From Roseiarcus sp963767245 (GTDB lineage: Bacteria; Pseudomonadota; Alphaproteobacteria; Rhizobiales; Beijerinckiaceae): a DNA stretch of 64,000 nt. Of the stretch, positions 39,001 through 49,259 are shown in pieces. The stretch covers positions 186,001 to 250,000 of the forward strand of contig CAVYDG010000022.1 of NCBI GenBank assembly GCA_963767245.1, read 5' to 3'. The notes beneath the pieces are model-generated. The model saw nothing but the letters and a program-made list of their open reading frames with translations, was not told the origin of the DNA and ran no database searches. Each line of letters opens with the position of its first letter. The first letter of the stretch is position 1. Position numbers and translations under genes: made by a program.

Positions 39001-41710
39001 GGGTATTAGACTCGGCAAGACAATTGTCGCGAGCACGAACGCGGTCCAGACGAGCGCCGGTTCAAGTGGCAACGTCCAGCCGATCGCCAAGGCCAGGACG
39101 GATGCGGGCGCGTTCAGCGTTCGACGCAGGTTGTCGATCATCTTCCAGCGACCGATCCGCGGCAGCTCGTCCCTGACGTTCGGCGCCTTGCTGCCTTTGG
39201 CGGCGAAACCGAAAATCCACGGCAGGAGTTGCCAGTCTCCTCGCGCCCAGCGGTGATGACGCCCGGCGCTCACGTCGTATCGCGAAGGAAAATCGTCCAC
39301 GACTTCGACATCCGAAGCGAAGCCCGCGCGCGCGAAAGTCCCCTCGAACAGGTCATGGCTCAGCAAAGTTGAGTCTCGGAGTCCGACCCGAGAGTACGCT
39401 CTCGAATGCATCAAGATCGTAGATGCCTTTTCCTGCGTAAGAGCCCTCGCCGAACAGGTCTTGGTAGACGTCGGAGACAGCCGCGGCGTAAGGATCGATG
39501 CCGCTGGAGCTCGAAAAGACGCGCTGAAATAGCGAACCTTCGCCGCCATTCGGAAGCGCGGGCGTCACTCGCGGCTGAAGGACCGCATAGCCTTCCACGA
39601 TTGCACCGCGTTCCGCATCGAAACGCGGGCGGTTGAGCGGATGCGCCATCTTGCCGATCAGCCGCCGAACAGTGTCACGTGGCAGCCTTGTGTCCGAGTC
39701 CAGGGTGACGACATAGCGGATGCCTTGCGGAGGCGATGGCGCTAAGCCGCCCATGTCCGTGAAGGTGGTGTCGGTGGCCCCGCGCAGAAGTCGGTTCAAC
39801 TCATGAAGCTTACCTCGCTTGCGCTCCCAGCCGATCCAGCGTCGCTCACTTTCGTTCCAAACTCGCCGACGGTGCAGCAAGAGGAAGCGCGGGCCGCCGG
39901 GCGCCGGGCCGTAGCATCGATTGAGGCGTTCAATACCGTCGCGTGCGAGAGCGACCAATTCCGCATCGCCCTCCGCTCGAACGACGTCCGCATCCATCCA
40001 GTCCGATAGAAGAGCAAAATGCAGATCGCCTTCAGGGCTCGCCAGATGGTGGATCTCGAGCCGCTCCACCTGCTCCGCGATGTCTTCGGGCGCGGTCAAA
40101 AGGGTGGGCACGGCGACGAGCGTGCGCAACGATTCGGGAACCCCCCTGCGAAGCTCGAGGCCCGGCAAGGGAACCGGGCGAACGAAAAGCCCGACCCCTC
40201 GGTTGACAAGCGCCACGGCCGCGTCAATCGCGCAGATGGCGCCGAGAACCGCGAGTCCTATGAGCTGAACCGGGCCGAGCCCCAACTTGGCGAGGGCGAT
40301 CAGCGGCGCCGCCAGAACGATCGCGGATGTGGCGACGATCGCGGTGGCGTAAGCGTCAAATTTCAGTCTTGCCGTCACCTGCGCGGGCCAGCCCCAAATC
40401 CCACGAAAGCCCATCGAGGCCTCGAATTCGCGGCGTCCTCCGGCGAGCAAATGGTAACCGGGGTCGCTATGCCGGAGTTGCTCCGGAGGCTCGCAAGACG
40501 GATGGGGTGCGTGCGCCGCCGCGACGGCGAGGCGCGCGATCTCGAGTTCGTCACGGTCCGACCTCCGCGCCAGGTCCTCGACCGCGCTTCGGTAGAGGTT
40601 GCGGGTCGCAAAATCCATTTCGTGAAATGCGCATCCTGAGGCCAGGACGTCGTCGACGGGACAATAGCGTTCGAACAGGACCTGCCAGTCGACCTCGACG
40701 ATCACTCTCAGGCTCGTCACGATGTTGCGGACGGTCACGTTCGCCGCTCCTTGGCTGCGATGGACCTCGCGCACGGTCGAATCCGCGGTCAGGCCCTGTT
40801 TCGCGAGCCGCTCGTCGAGCCAGGCCAGAGCGGGCGTGAACTTCGGATCTTGATCGCGAAGCCGATGCACCAGTTCGACCGCGAAGGCCTCGGAAAGGGG
40901 CCGCGCGTCACGTCCGGCGAAAACGACCGACGCCGGCTCCGGGGCGCGCCCGCTCACTCCAAGCAGTCGATCCGCAAGGCGATCCGCCTCGTGGCGCGCG
41001 GTGCGGCTGCGTGTGATCTGCTGCGCGAGCCGCCTCAGATTCTCAATCAAAACGATCTGCAGGGTAATCAAGACGGCCCAGAGCTCGCCAATCGTGAGGG
41101 ATTGAACCTCCTGATAGGCGTTGACGTAGGAAACAAGAATCTCGGGGTCAAAGCAGCTGTCGGTGTGAGCAACGAAGGCCCACGCCAGGCCGAAGACGCG
41201 GGGATAACCCGCGAACGGGCCGGTGATGAGTTTTGGGAGCTGGCGGTAATAGCTCGGCGGCAAATCGATGCTGATCTGACGGATCTGCCTTTCCACTAAA
41301 TGAAAATTGTCAATCAGCCATTCTCCAGCCGGCGTAATCTGGCGCCCATCGTCGATCGCCTTCACGATCGATCGATAGGCCGACAGAAGTACCGTGGAAT
41401 TGTCGGCAAGCCGGGCGGCCAGAGGCAGACCCCGGCTCGCGCGGGAAGCTACGGTTTGCGCGACCGCGAGGCTCTTCGCGTGCAACTCGAGGCGCTCGAC
41501 GCTGAACAATTCCTCACGAATCGGCTGCTCGCTATCCCATGGCGACGCCTTCCGTGAGAATCCAAGGAAGCCAGGCGTTGCGATTGCGGGCTTGGCCGTC
41601 AACTCTAGGTTCGACAAATATCGGGTCTCCCGATGGGCTCGCGCTGCCAAAGAGGCCGCAAGCCAGAACCCGGCGGCCGGGCTCTGACGGCCAACGGCCG
41701 GTCGGCACAA
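33027..41710 (-). pseudogene. ndvB: Cyclic beta-1,2-glucan synthase (NdvB/ChvB type), split by two frameshifts
   Basis: Together the reverse strand codes for about 2890 residues, the normal length of NdvB. Segment 1 (41710 to about 39380) carries the glycosyltransferase core with IRYVVTLDSDTRLPRDTVRR and ends GKGIYDLDAFESVLSG. Segment 2 (about 39380 to 35815) resumes GLRDSTLLSHDLFEGTFARA and RHHRWARGDWQLLPW, then membrane helices and the first glycan-binding domains. Segment 3 (about 35810 to 33027) starts QAHEYWRMKQLAVDLVILNE and carries the GH94-like phosphorylase domain (GTGDWNDGMNRVGEKGEGES, ENGGQYTHAATWSVMAFAAL). The start is unclear: TTG 41710 or TTG 41617 (GGGAGA upstream). Cyclic glucans act in osmoadaptation and host interaction. 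As written, the gene is broken. Confidence 0.85.
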
Positions 41711-41790
41711 TTCATCGTCCGCGGCGAAATGGCCGTGCTATTTATGCGGCGCGGAAGGCACGATACGCGCCCGCTGAACGCCCACGGCAG

Positions 41791-41808
41791 CCTCGGAAAC
41801 TACCTACG
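41791..41808 (-). promoter_or_regulatory. FixJ-like box upstream of the cyclic glucan synthase
   Basis: Reverse strand reads CGTAGGTAGTTTCCGAGG, 80 bases before TTG 41710. Confidence 0.65.
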
Positions 41809-41828
41809 CTGAGCGTCGCCGTTCGGGC

Positions 41829-42056
41829 TTAGCGGCGGGGCCATTGCAGGAATCGGCTTCTGCCGCGCAGTTGATGATCGCTGTAAGGCGCGTCGAAGAA
41901 AGCGGCCTGCGCGAGGTCGGCAGCCGATCCCGCCGTGCCGTGAAGCAGTAGAACCCCATTGACAATTGCGTCACTCGCGTCGCGACGCGGCGTTCCGAGG
42001 GTCAGATAGTGCAGCCTCAGCGACGCCAGGCTCTCGCCATTGTGCGCGTTGACTTC
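41829..42056 (-). pseudogene. Alpha/beta hydrolase remnant (homoserine acetyltransferase family)
   Basis: The frame reads GESLASLRLHYLTLGTPRRD and IVNGVLLLHGTAGSAADLAQ, matching the start of MetX-like alpha/beta hydrolases (oxyanion LLHGT). It is cut off after about 55 matching residues, and no start codon precedes the match. The rest of the hydrolase is missing. Confidence 0.6.
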
Positions 42057-42145
42057 GCGACGGGAGTAGGGGCGCGGCGGTTCGTAAGTACGGCTGCTCG
42101 GGGTGCGACCGAGTTTGGCGCGTGCTTGGCGGTCTCGGCTCCAGT

Positions 42146-44747
42146 CTAGCGTCTGGCCCGAAGACGGGCGGCGAGGTGGGGCGGGTCGGTGTCGGATTTC
42201 GGCGCGACTTTCGCCTCCAGCGCCGCCTCGGATCGCACATTCGGCGCGGATCTGGCTGCGATCCAATCGAGGGCCCAGTAGGCGATCAGCTTCACGCGAT
42301 CATTCACGAGGAACCAGACCAGGGCGTAGCCCCAGACGAACAGCGCCCAGCCCCAGCCGAGCGGCGTCATGAACAGCCCGTAGACGGCGATCAGCGTCGC
42401 CAATATCTGCGTGCCGACCACCGCGGCCAACAAGATTCTGGCGGGACGTATGGACCAGAAAGGTCCGCGTGTGCGCGTCAGGAAAATCGTCAGATGACCG
42501 GCCACCGACAGCTTGAGATACATCAGCGTTTGGATATGGGCGCGGTCGAGATGGAAGACGCGCTCACCGAGATAGAAGAGTCCAAACGCGGAGATGACGC
42601 CGATGACTCCCAGCACGGTGGATACGCCCAGAACCGTGCGCATGTCCCAAGCTTCAGGCTTCTTCCTATAGATGACGTTGTCATAGGCGATGGACAGGAT
42701 CGCGCCGTCGTTGAGCAGCGCCAGCATGACGATCATGATCGCGGTCAGCGGATAGAATTTGAACACGACGATCGCCAGCGTCATGAACAGGAGAACGCGC
42801 AGCGTCTCGGCGATACGATAGATGGCGTAGCTGTTCATCCGCTGAAAGATGCGCCGGCTTTCCTTGATCGCTTCGACGATCACCGAGAGGCCCGGCGTCA
42901 GCAGCACGATCGCCGCGGCCGCGCGCGCCGCGTCGGTCGCGCCAGATACGGCGATCCCGCAGTCGGCCTTCTTCAACGCGGGGGCGTCGTTCACGCCGTC
43001 GCCGGTCATGCCGACGATATGGCCGTGTTTCTGCAGCACGTCGACGATATGGAACTTGTGTTCGGGGAACACCTGGGCAAAGCCGTCCGCATCTTCGATG
43101 GTCTTGGCCACCGCCGCCGTTTCCTCGGTCTTGGCGTCGCCGAGCGTGTTCGCATCGAGGATGTTGGCTCCCATCCCCAGCGTTTTCGCGATCTCGCGGG
43201 CGATCGCCAGAGCATCGCCGGTCACCATCTTGATCTTCACGCCCATCTCAGCCGCCGTCGCGACGGTGGCTTTGGCGTCTTCGCGCGGCGGATCGAACAG
43301 CGGCAGGACGCCGAGAAGCCGCCACTCGCCGTCGCCGCCGGCTCGCGCGACCCCGAGTGCGCGAAAGCCGCGGGCGGCGAAGTCGTCGACCGTCTTGTCG
43401 ACGGCGGACTTCGCTGCCGCCGCGTTCGCCGACAGCGCCAGGATCACCTGCGGCGCGCCCTTGGTCACCTTGAAGATCTTTCCATCCGCGCCCTTGACCG
43501 TGGCCTCGGTCCGCTTGTGCACGGGATCGAACGGCTGAAAATGCGTGACCTGATAGGGCTTCAGCGCCTGCTGATCCTTCAGGCCGCCGATCACCGCGAG
43601 ATCGATCGTGTCGTTGTTCGCCGCCTGCGACGCCAATGCGCCCGCAAGGATGAGGGCGTCGGCGGTGACTGAAGTCCAGGCAGAACGGGTCGCCGAGAGT
43701 CAGCTTGTTCTGAGTGAGCGTCCCGGTCTTGTCGGCGCAGAGTACGTCCACCCCCGCCAATTCCTCGATCGCAACCAGTTTGCTCACAATCGCCTGTCTC
43801 TTGGCGAGCAGACGGGCGCCAACCGCCATCGTCACCGACAAGACCGTCGGCATCGCCACGGGAATGGCCGCGACCGTCAGCACCAGCGCGAACTGCAATA
43901 CAGTCAGGATCGGCTCGCCGCGGTAAACTCCAAGTCCGATGATCACCGCCACGAGGATCAGCGCGAGGATGATCAGATAGTTGCCGATCTTCAGCACGGC
44001 TTTCTGGAAATGGCTGACCGTGACCGCCGTCTCCACCAGTTCCGCCGTCTTGCCGAAATAGGTTTTGCCGCCGGTCGCGTAGACCAGCGCGTCGATTTCG
44101 CCGCGACGAACGATCGACCCGGAGAAGACGGCGTCGCCCGACTTGCGGGTGGCGGGCAAGGATTCCCCGGTCAACGCCGACTGGTCGACAGAGATCTCGT
44201 CGCCGTCCAAGAGGCGCGCGTCGGCCGGCACGATATCGCCCAGGCGCAGGCGAATGGCGTCGCCCGGCACGAGTTCGCGCGCCGCCGGATTGACCCACTT
44301 CCCATCGCGTTTCACCCTGGCCTTGATCGCCAGCGTCGCCTTCAGAGCCGCGACGGCGTTGCCGGCCTGATGCTCTTCCCAGAATCCGACCATTGCGTTG
44401 GCAAGAAGCAGAATGAGGATGATGCCGAAGTCCGGCCAATGCTGGGCCGCCGCCGACAGGATCACCGCCGCTTCGATCATCCAGGGTATCGGACCCCAGA
44501 AATAGGAGAGGAACTTCACGATCTCGTTGGTCTTCGTCTCCGCGATCTCGTTCGGCCCATATTGGATCAGGCGCTTTTGCGCCTCGGCTTCGCTGAGGCC
44601 CTCGGGCGAAGACGCGAGCTCTTTCTCGACCTCCGCCAGAGGCCGGGTTTGCAGATTGTCATTGGCGACAGGCTTCGATCCCGTCTCGGACTTGCGAGCC
44701 TCGGGCCGATCCACGCGAGCTTCCATGATCGAAATTCTTTTTGGCAT
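42146..44747 (-). pseudogene. Plasma-membrane H+-type P-ATPase, one frameshift
   Basis: Two frames together give about 865 residues. The first half (44747 to about 43670) has EEHQAGNAVAALKATLAI, TGES within VDQSALTGESLPATRKSGD, and the phosphorylation site CADKTGTLTQNK. The frame then slips by one base near 43668: after FCLDFS the other frame continues VTADALILAGALASQAANND. The second half carries GVNDAPALKKADCGIAVS and the C-terminal membrane helices, ending at 42146. The motifs match the type IIIA proton pumps (PMA1-like), which export H+ and aid pH homeostasis. ATG 44747 and ATG 44726 are both possible starts. The frameshift could be a sequencing error. Confidence 0.85.
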
Positions 44748-44932
44748 TGTTGTACGCTCGCTATACTCGCGACTTTATGCGAGCCGGTGCGGGGCGCCTC
44801 ACGCCACGCCGAGCCAAGTGCTTCGAAGACCCACCGCAATCAGCTGCCCGGAAGCCCACCCGACGTCGAGCTCAGGACACTTGGGTTGAATCGAGCCCGC
44901 GCCAGCCGTCAGTGCCTGCGCCATCGTCGGTA

Positions 44933-45121
44933 CTACGTAGCGGGAGACCTGAACCTGCGATAAGCCGCCGCTGGCCAGGCGAGAGCGCTTGGCAATTCCT
45001 GTCCTACGTGAGAGAGTTGAGATGCGGGCGCGGCGTTCCAGCCTGCTTCGAGCGCCGGCGCTAGAACCACCCCGACGCCGACCAGATAAACCAACACAAA
45101 TAATGCGATGAACGCGCGCAT
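44933..45121 (-). CDS. Small single-helix membrane protein of the stress island
   Basis: The 62-residue product begins MRAFIALFVLVYLVGVGVVL, an N-terminal membrane anchor or signal, followed by APASQLSHVGQELPSALAWP and a basic end. No domain is recognised. It lies in line with CsbD, the DUF3309-like peptide and the H+-ATPase, all on the reverse strand, probably as one operon started by the box at 45686. Confidence 0.65.
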   Translation of the reverse strand: MRAFIALFVLVYLVGVGVVLAPALEAGWNAAPASQLSHVGQELPSALAWPAAAYRRFRSPAT

Positions 45122-45220
45122 AATTTCGGCCTCCGTGGCTTTGACCACGTATCCCGATCGCCTTCGGGCGTTGCCGTAGTCTTTAGGCGTTATCTCAAGC
45201 CATCGGACGGACGCGCGGCG

Positions 45221-45307
45221 CTAGTACCAGCGTCCCCGTCCGTAGAAGCCGCCACCGCCGAGCAAAAGCACGACGACGACGATGATGAGAAGAGTTGTCA
45301 TATCCAT
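45221..45307 (-). CDS. DUF3309-like 28-residue membrane peptide
   Basis: ATG 45307 (second ATG at 45301) opens a 28-codon gene: a hydrophobic helix (TTLLIIVVVVLLL), a Gly run and the end GGGFYGRGRWY. This is the DUF3309-like pattern of tiny stress-associated membrane peptides. A paralogue with the same tail lies at 56207. Confidence 0.75.
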   Translation of the reverse strand: MDMTTLLIIVVVVLLLGGGGFYGRGRWY

Positions 45308-45397
45308 GATGGTGGCTCCTTTGCCCGAAACCTTTGGCAATTTGATCGCTAACCTTTGGACGAACTTGGCTGCTCGTTGGCGCGCGGGCTGCGCCGA

Positions 45398-45580
45398 TTA
45401 TTTCTTTACAGCCTCGCGGACCGCGTCCTTGACCCCGCCAATCGCGTTCTGAACTTTACCGGCGGCTTTTTCGTTCTGGCCCTCGACCTCAAGCTTGGCG
45501 TCGCCCGTGGCTTTGCCAACGGCTTCCTTCACCGAGCCTTTGGCCTGCTCGACCGCTCCCTTGATGCGATCTTTATCCAT
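45398..45580 (-). CDS. CsbD family stress protein
   Basis: This 60-residue protein reads MDKDRIKGAVEQAKGSVKEA, then VGKATGDAKLEVEGQNEKAA and GKVQNAIGGVKDAVREAVKK. That is a full CsbD repeat pattern. GGAG sits before ATG 45580. The box at 45686-45703 is 105 bases upstream. Role unknown beyond general stress. Confidence 0.92.
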   Translation of the reverse strand: MDKDRIKGAVEQAKGSVKEAVGKATGDAKLEVEGQNEKAAGKVQNAIGGVKDAVREAVKK

Positions 45581-45685
45581 GATCTCCAATCCTCTGTTTT
45601 TGCGGCCCGCGCCGCCCGTCAATTGTTCGGCGGGCGTCAGCGCCACGGCCGCGAATCTATGGCGTTGCCGAGTGGCCAAATAGGA

Positions 45686-45741
45686 TCGGAATCTACTCAG
45701 GCGCGCCATCGCGCCGTCGCCGCCGCCTGAGTAGATTCCGA
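45686..45741. promoter_or_regulatory. Perfect inverted pair of FixJ-like boxes
   Basis: TCGGAATCTACTCAGGCG (45686-45703) and CGCCTGAGTAGATTCCGA (45724-45741) are an exact inverted repeat over 18 bases around 20 spacer bases. The left copy faces the CsbD gene at 45580 (105 bases). The right copy points right, towards the box and CsbD gene further on. It could also be a hairpin. Confidence 0.7.
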
Positions 45742-46053
45742 CCCTCCGCGGCGCGCTGGACATGCGTTACGGGTAAAGATCGCCCGACATTGTCTCAAGG
45801 CGGGTTCCCGCCCAAACCAGCGGGGACAATCCGGGCGGAAGCGGGCGCGCTAGGCGGGGGTTGCCTACGCGCCCGCTCGGACTTTTCTGGCCCTCCCGGT
45901 GTGAGACAGCGTAAGTTGGTCTTTGGGATCGCCCGCGCCTTTGTCGCGAGCAGCTTCATGATCGCGTCGAGGCCCTAGGTTGGCTCACGGCCCCGGCAAG
46001 GCGGTTGCAACCGTCGGCATGTTGGCGACCTGAAGAAATTAATCGGGGCCGAA
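45742..46053. other. Gap between the CsbD promoters
   Basis: No supported gene. A forward frame at 45790-45978 shows no family resemblance. The sequence separates the paired boxes from the box before the forward CsbD gene. Confidence 0.4.
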
Positions 46054-46069
46054 TGAGTACTTTCCGAGG
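46054..46069 (+). promoter_or_regulatory. FixJ-like box upstream of forward CsbD
   Basis: TGAGTACTTTCCGAGG, with 101 bases between its end and ATG 46171. Confidence 0.7.
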
Positions 46070-46170
46070 CTGCCCTCTCTCGAATTTCTCACCTACCGTC
46101 TGAATTTCAGACACGAATAGCTCACCGACAAAGCCATCACGCGCCTTCGTACACGCTAAGGAGAGCAGCG

Positions 46171-46323
46171 ATGGACAAGAACAAAATCGCCGGTTCGTTC
46201 AAGGAAATGAAAGGAGCCGCCAAGGAGGTCGTTGGCAAGGCTATCGGAGACGCCAAGTTTCAGCATGACGGCAAGACCGAAGGCGGGAAGCAGGGCGAAA
46301 CCAGATGTGGCGCAGACCTATGA
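46171..46323 (+). CDS. CsbD-like protein, short form
   Basis: From ATG 46171 (preceded by AAGGAGAG) the product is MDKNKIAGSFKEMKGAAKEV, then VGKAIGDAKFQHDGKTEGGK and a 10-residue tail; 50 residues in total. The first 40 match CsbD; the normal tail VQNAIGG-K is missing, so the end may be damaged. Its end overlaps the tail of the convergent P-type ATPase ORF by 6 bases. Confidence 0.8.
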   Translation: MDKNKIAGSFKEMKGAAKEVVGKAIGDAKFQHDGKTEGGKQGETRCGADL

Positions 46324-48765
46324 GGGGCTGAGTCGAACGCGAGATCCAAAACTCGGATTCGCGTCGACGCCAAGCCACGTAAGGCGTGATCTGGAGTTTC
46401 GCCGTGCCGGATTCAGATCAACAGCTTGAGATTGAGGCGCCTGAGAAATCATCGGCGGATATGCCTCTGCCGTCCGATGCGAAGACCTTCTTCCTTGGCG
46501 GATGACGACGAAACCCAGAGTCTGCAATGCGCCTGTCGTGAACCCCATCCGGTAAACACCGAAGGTGAGGATGGCCGTGCAGAAGAGCAGTTCGCCGACG
46601 CCCATGATAACGCCGGCGATGGTCAGATTGCCGATCTGCCACGCGTTCGGCGCCGCCGACGGCCGGACATTGTCGGTCGTCAACGACATCCCGAGGAAGT
46701 CGCCGGTGATCATGATCAGGACCATCAGCAAGGGCGTCAGGATTGCATGCCCGGTCATGAGGAGGCCGATCGCGAGAAACAGCACCTGCACAGTTTTCTT
46801 GGTGATGGAATTCAGCGTGTAGCTGAGGATGCGCTGGAACGTCGTTCGCCCTTCTTTGACCGCTGCGACGATGCCAGCGAGCCCGGGCTCCGTCAGCACC
46901 ATGCCGGCCGCCGATTTGGCGACGTCGGTCGCGGTCGAGACGGCGATTCCCATCTGGGCCTGGCGCAAAGCCGGCGCGTCGTTGGCTCCGTCGCCACACA
47001 TGCCAACGGTGTGGCCGCCCTTCTGGAAGGCTTTGACGAGTTTGTACTTGTCCTCCGGCAGGACGCCGGCGAAGACCGCGAATTGCTCGGGATGGACAGC
47101 GTCGGGGATCGGCCCGGGCGGGCAGATGGCGCCGTCCAGCCCCACCGCCTTCGCGACGATGGCTGCCGTCGCGGGCGCGTCGCCAGTCACCATCACGGTG
47201 CGGACGCCGAGGTCGCGCAATTCGCTGACGAGCGCCGCGGAGTCATTGCGAGGCGGGTCGCTCAGCGCGATCAGTCCGACGAGCTTCATCGCCGTCGCTG
47301 GCCCGGCGGCGACCGCCAACACCCGGAAGCCCTTGTCTTCGAGTTCCTTGGCGGCGGCCGCCGCCGTCGCCGATGCTTCGGCAAGGCCGATAACGACGGC
47401 GTAAGCGCCCTTCACAATTCGCACTCGGACTCCTGCCGCGTCCGTAGCGGTTGCCTCAGACATCTTGTTGGCTGGGTCGAAGGCAACAAACCTGTTTAGC
47501 TTCGGCGCGTCAGGCACGGCTCTACTCGCGGCCGCTGTTCGTATGGCTCCGTCAACCGGATCTTGCCCGCCATCCGAGCTGGCGAGCGCGGCCAGCGCGA
47601 GAATGTGCGCCTCGTCGAATCCCGGCATTGGCCGTACGGTTGTGACCGTCAAGGCGTTTTGGGTCAGCGTGCCGGTCTTGTCGGCGCACAGGACAACCAT
47701 CGACGCCGCTTCATCCACGGCCGAGAGGCGAGTCGGAAGGACGCCGCGCTTTGCCAGAGCTCGTGCGCCGAGCGCCGACGCGAGGGTAAAAGTGGCCGGC
47801 AACGCGACGGGTATCGACGCCAGGATCGCGGTCAGGACGAGAGCTATGATGTCGGCGGCGGGCATCCTGATGTACCAGGAGTAGGCTACCAGCAGCACGA
47901 TGACGACGCCGATGAAAGCGGCGAGATTGCGCACCACGCGCAGAACGGCCGTCTGTTGGGTGCTCACGACGTGGGCGGTGCGAACGAGTTCGGCGGTGCG
48001 GCCAAATTTGGTGCGTGCGCCGGTCGCCGTGACCTCCGCCTCCGCCTCGCCACGTCGAACCAACGCGCCCGCGTAGGTCTGGACCCCCACGCCGGCCTCG
48101 ATAGGCACGGATTCGCCGGTGAGCATGGACTGATCGAGTAGGACTTCACCGCCCGTGATCTTCACATCCGCCGCAACAACCGCGCCAAGCGAAAGTTTCA
48201 CCACATCGCCAGGCGCCACCTCTGCTGCAGGTACGGTCTTCCACGCGCCGTCGCGTTTGACCGAGGCGGTCAGTGCGAGCCGCGACTTCAGCGCGGCAAG
48301 CGTCGCCTGAGCGCGACTTTCCTGGAAGAGTCCGAGCGCGGCGTTGAACGCGAGCAGAAAGGCGATAATCCCGGCCTCGACGTACTTGCCAAGCGCCAAC
48401 TCGACTACGATGGCTGCTTCGAGCATCCATGGAACCGGCGCCCAGAACTTCTCCATCGCCATCCGCATTGGATGCGCGCTCGTGTCCGGCATCGAGTTGG
48501 GGCCGGATTTTGCGAGCCGGCGGCTGGCCTCATCGCTCGTCAAGCCCGCTTTCGAAACCACGTTGGGGGTATCCGCAGAACTGGCGGGGGCGGCGCCCGT
48601 CGTGAACAGGGACGTCTGCGTCTCGAGTTGCTTGGGCTCTCTTGTTGCCGAGCCCAACTTTGATACCTGTTGCGGCTCAGATACAGACCTCGGCGCAATC
48701 CTCGCATTCGCCTTTGCCCCGGGGATCGAATTCGAAACCGTGACCGGATCGACATTGGCCGCCAT
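46318..48765 (-). CDS. P-type cation/H+ ATPase with altered C-terminus
   Basis: This 815-residue ORF starts MAANVDPVTVSNSI with a long low-complexity leader. It then follows the PMA1-like type III pump: LFQESRAQATLAALKSRLAL, MLTGESVPIEAGVG, phosphorylation CADKTGTLTQNALTV, and GDGANDAPALRQAQMGIAV. After LQTLGFVVI the conserved C-terminal tail is replaced by RQGRRSSHRTAEAYPP and unrelated residues. Another frame in the same stretch ends FLRRLNLKLLI, resembling the usual terminus, so a small deletion plus frameshift near 46490 is likely. FixJ-like box about 240 bases upstream. Confidence 0.85.
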   Translation of the reverse strand: MAANVDPVTVSNSIPGAKANARIAPRSVSEPQQVSKLGSATREPKQLETQTSLFTTGAAPASSADTPNVVSKAGLTSDEASRRLAKSGPNSMPDTSAHPMRMAMEKFWAPVPWMLEAAIVVELALGKYVEAGIIAFLLAFNAALGLFQESRAQATLAALKSRLALTASVKRDGAWKTVPAAEVAPGDVVKLSLGAVVAADVKITGGEVLLDQSMLTGESVPIEAGVGVQTYAGALVRRGEAEAEVTATGARTKFGRTAELVRTAHVVSTQQTAVLRVVRNLAAFIGVVIVLLVAYSWYIRMPAADIIALVLTAILASIPVALPATFTLASALGARALAKRGVLPTRLSAVDEAASMVVLCADKTGTLTQNALTVTTVRPMPGFDEAHILALAALASSDGGQDPVDGAIRTAAASRAVPDAPKLNRFVAFDPANKMSEATATDAAGVRVRIVKGAYAVVIGLAEASATAAAAAKELEDKGFRVLAVAAGPATAMKLVGLIALSDPPRNDSAALVSELRDLGVRTVMVTGDAPATAAIVAKAVGLDGAICPPGPIPDAVHPEQFAVFAGVLPEDKYKLVKAFQKGGHTVGMCGDGANDAPALRQAQMGIAVSTATDVAKSAAGMVLTEPGLAGIVAAVKEGRTTFQRILSYTLNSITKKTVQVLFLAIGLLMTGHAILTPLLMVLIMITGDFLGMSLTTDNVRPSAAPNAWQIGNLTIAGVIMGVGELLFCTAILTFGVYRMGFTTGALQTLGFVVIRQGRRSSHRTAEAYPPMISQAPQSQAVDLNPARRNSRSRLTWLGVDANPSFGSRVRLSPS

Positions 48766-49259
48766 GCGCGTGGTTCCTTTCGAGAAGCCCCCGATCCGTA
48801 ACGCCGTAGCTGAGCGCTGGCGTACTGGCTCCGCGCCACACTCAAGCTGGTGGATTCCAAATCAGTAGGTGGCCGTGTCGCCTGGGCGGTTGAAGCGACG
48901 GCGACGGTTCAAGTGGGCATCACCAATCTCCGGCTTCCGGGGCCCAGTGAAGACCCGCGTAGCCGGAATCCTATACAAAACACTTGCACAGCGTCGCGCC
49001 TAAACTCGGAATCTGCTCACGGGCGCGCCAAGAATTGGCCCATAATCCAGTGAAAGCGGCGCCGACGGTTGGGAAGCCGCGCAGATCGCCTTCGCGGTAC
49101 CGGACATAACGCTCACTTGAACGACGCGCGAGCCGAGCGCCATCCGCCGGTCCAAGTCACTGCGACAAGCATAGCGTCCCTAACGCAAGGGCAAAGAACG
49201 TCAGCGGCGCGCCGACATGGAAACAATTCCAGAAGCTGATTCACACGCCAGGTCGTGGT
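48766..49259. other. Intergenic region between ATPase and hybrid kinase
   Basis: No gene is supported. It carries one FixJ-like box (49006-49019). The kinase gene ends into it from the right and the ATPase starts from its left edge. Confidence 0.5.
49006..49019 (-). promoter_or_regulatory. FixJ-like box upstream of second ATPase, variant
   Basis: Reverse strand reads TGAGCAGATTCCGA: the T of AGTA is changed to C. Oriented towards the ATPase; 240 bases to ATG 48765. Confidence 0.45.

Noticed and set aside
42122..43672. Forward 516-codon frame over the H+-ATPase
   Set aside because: Antisense to the ATPase motifs; composition is that of a shadow.
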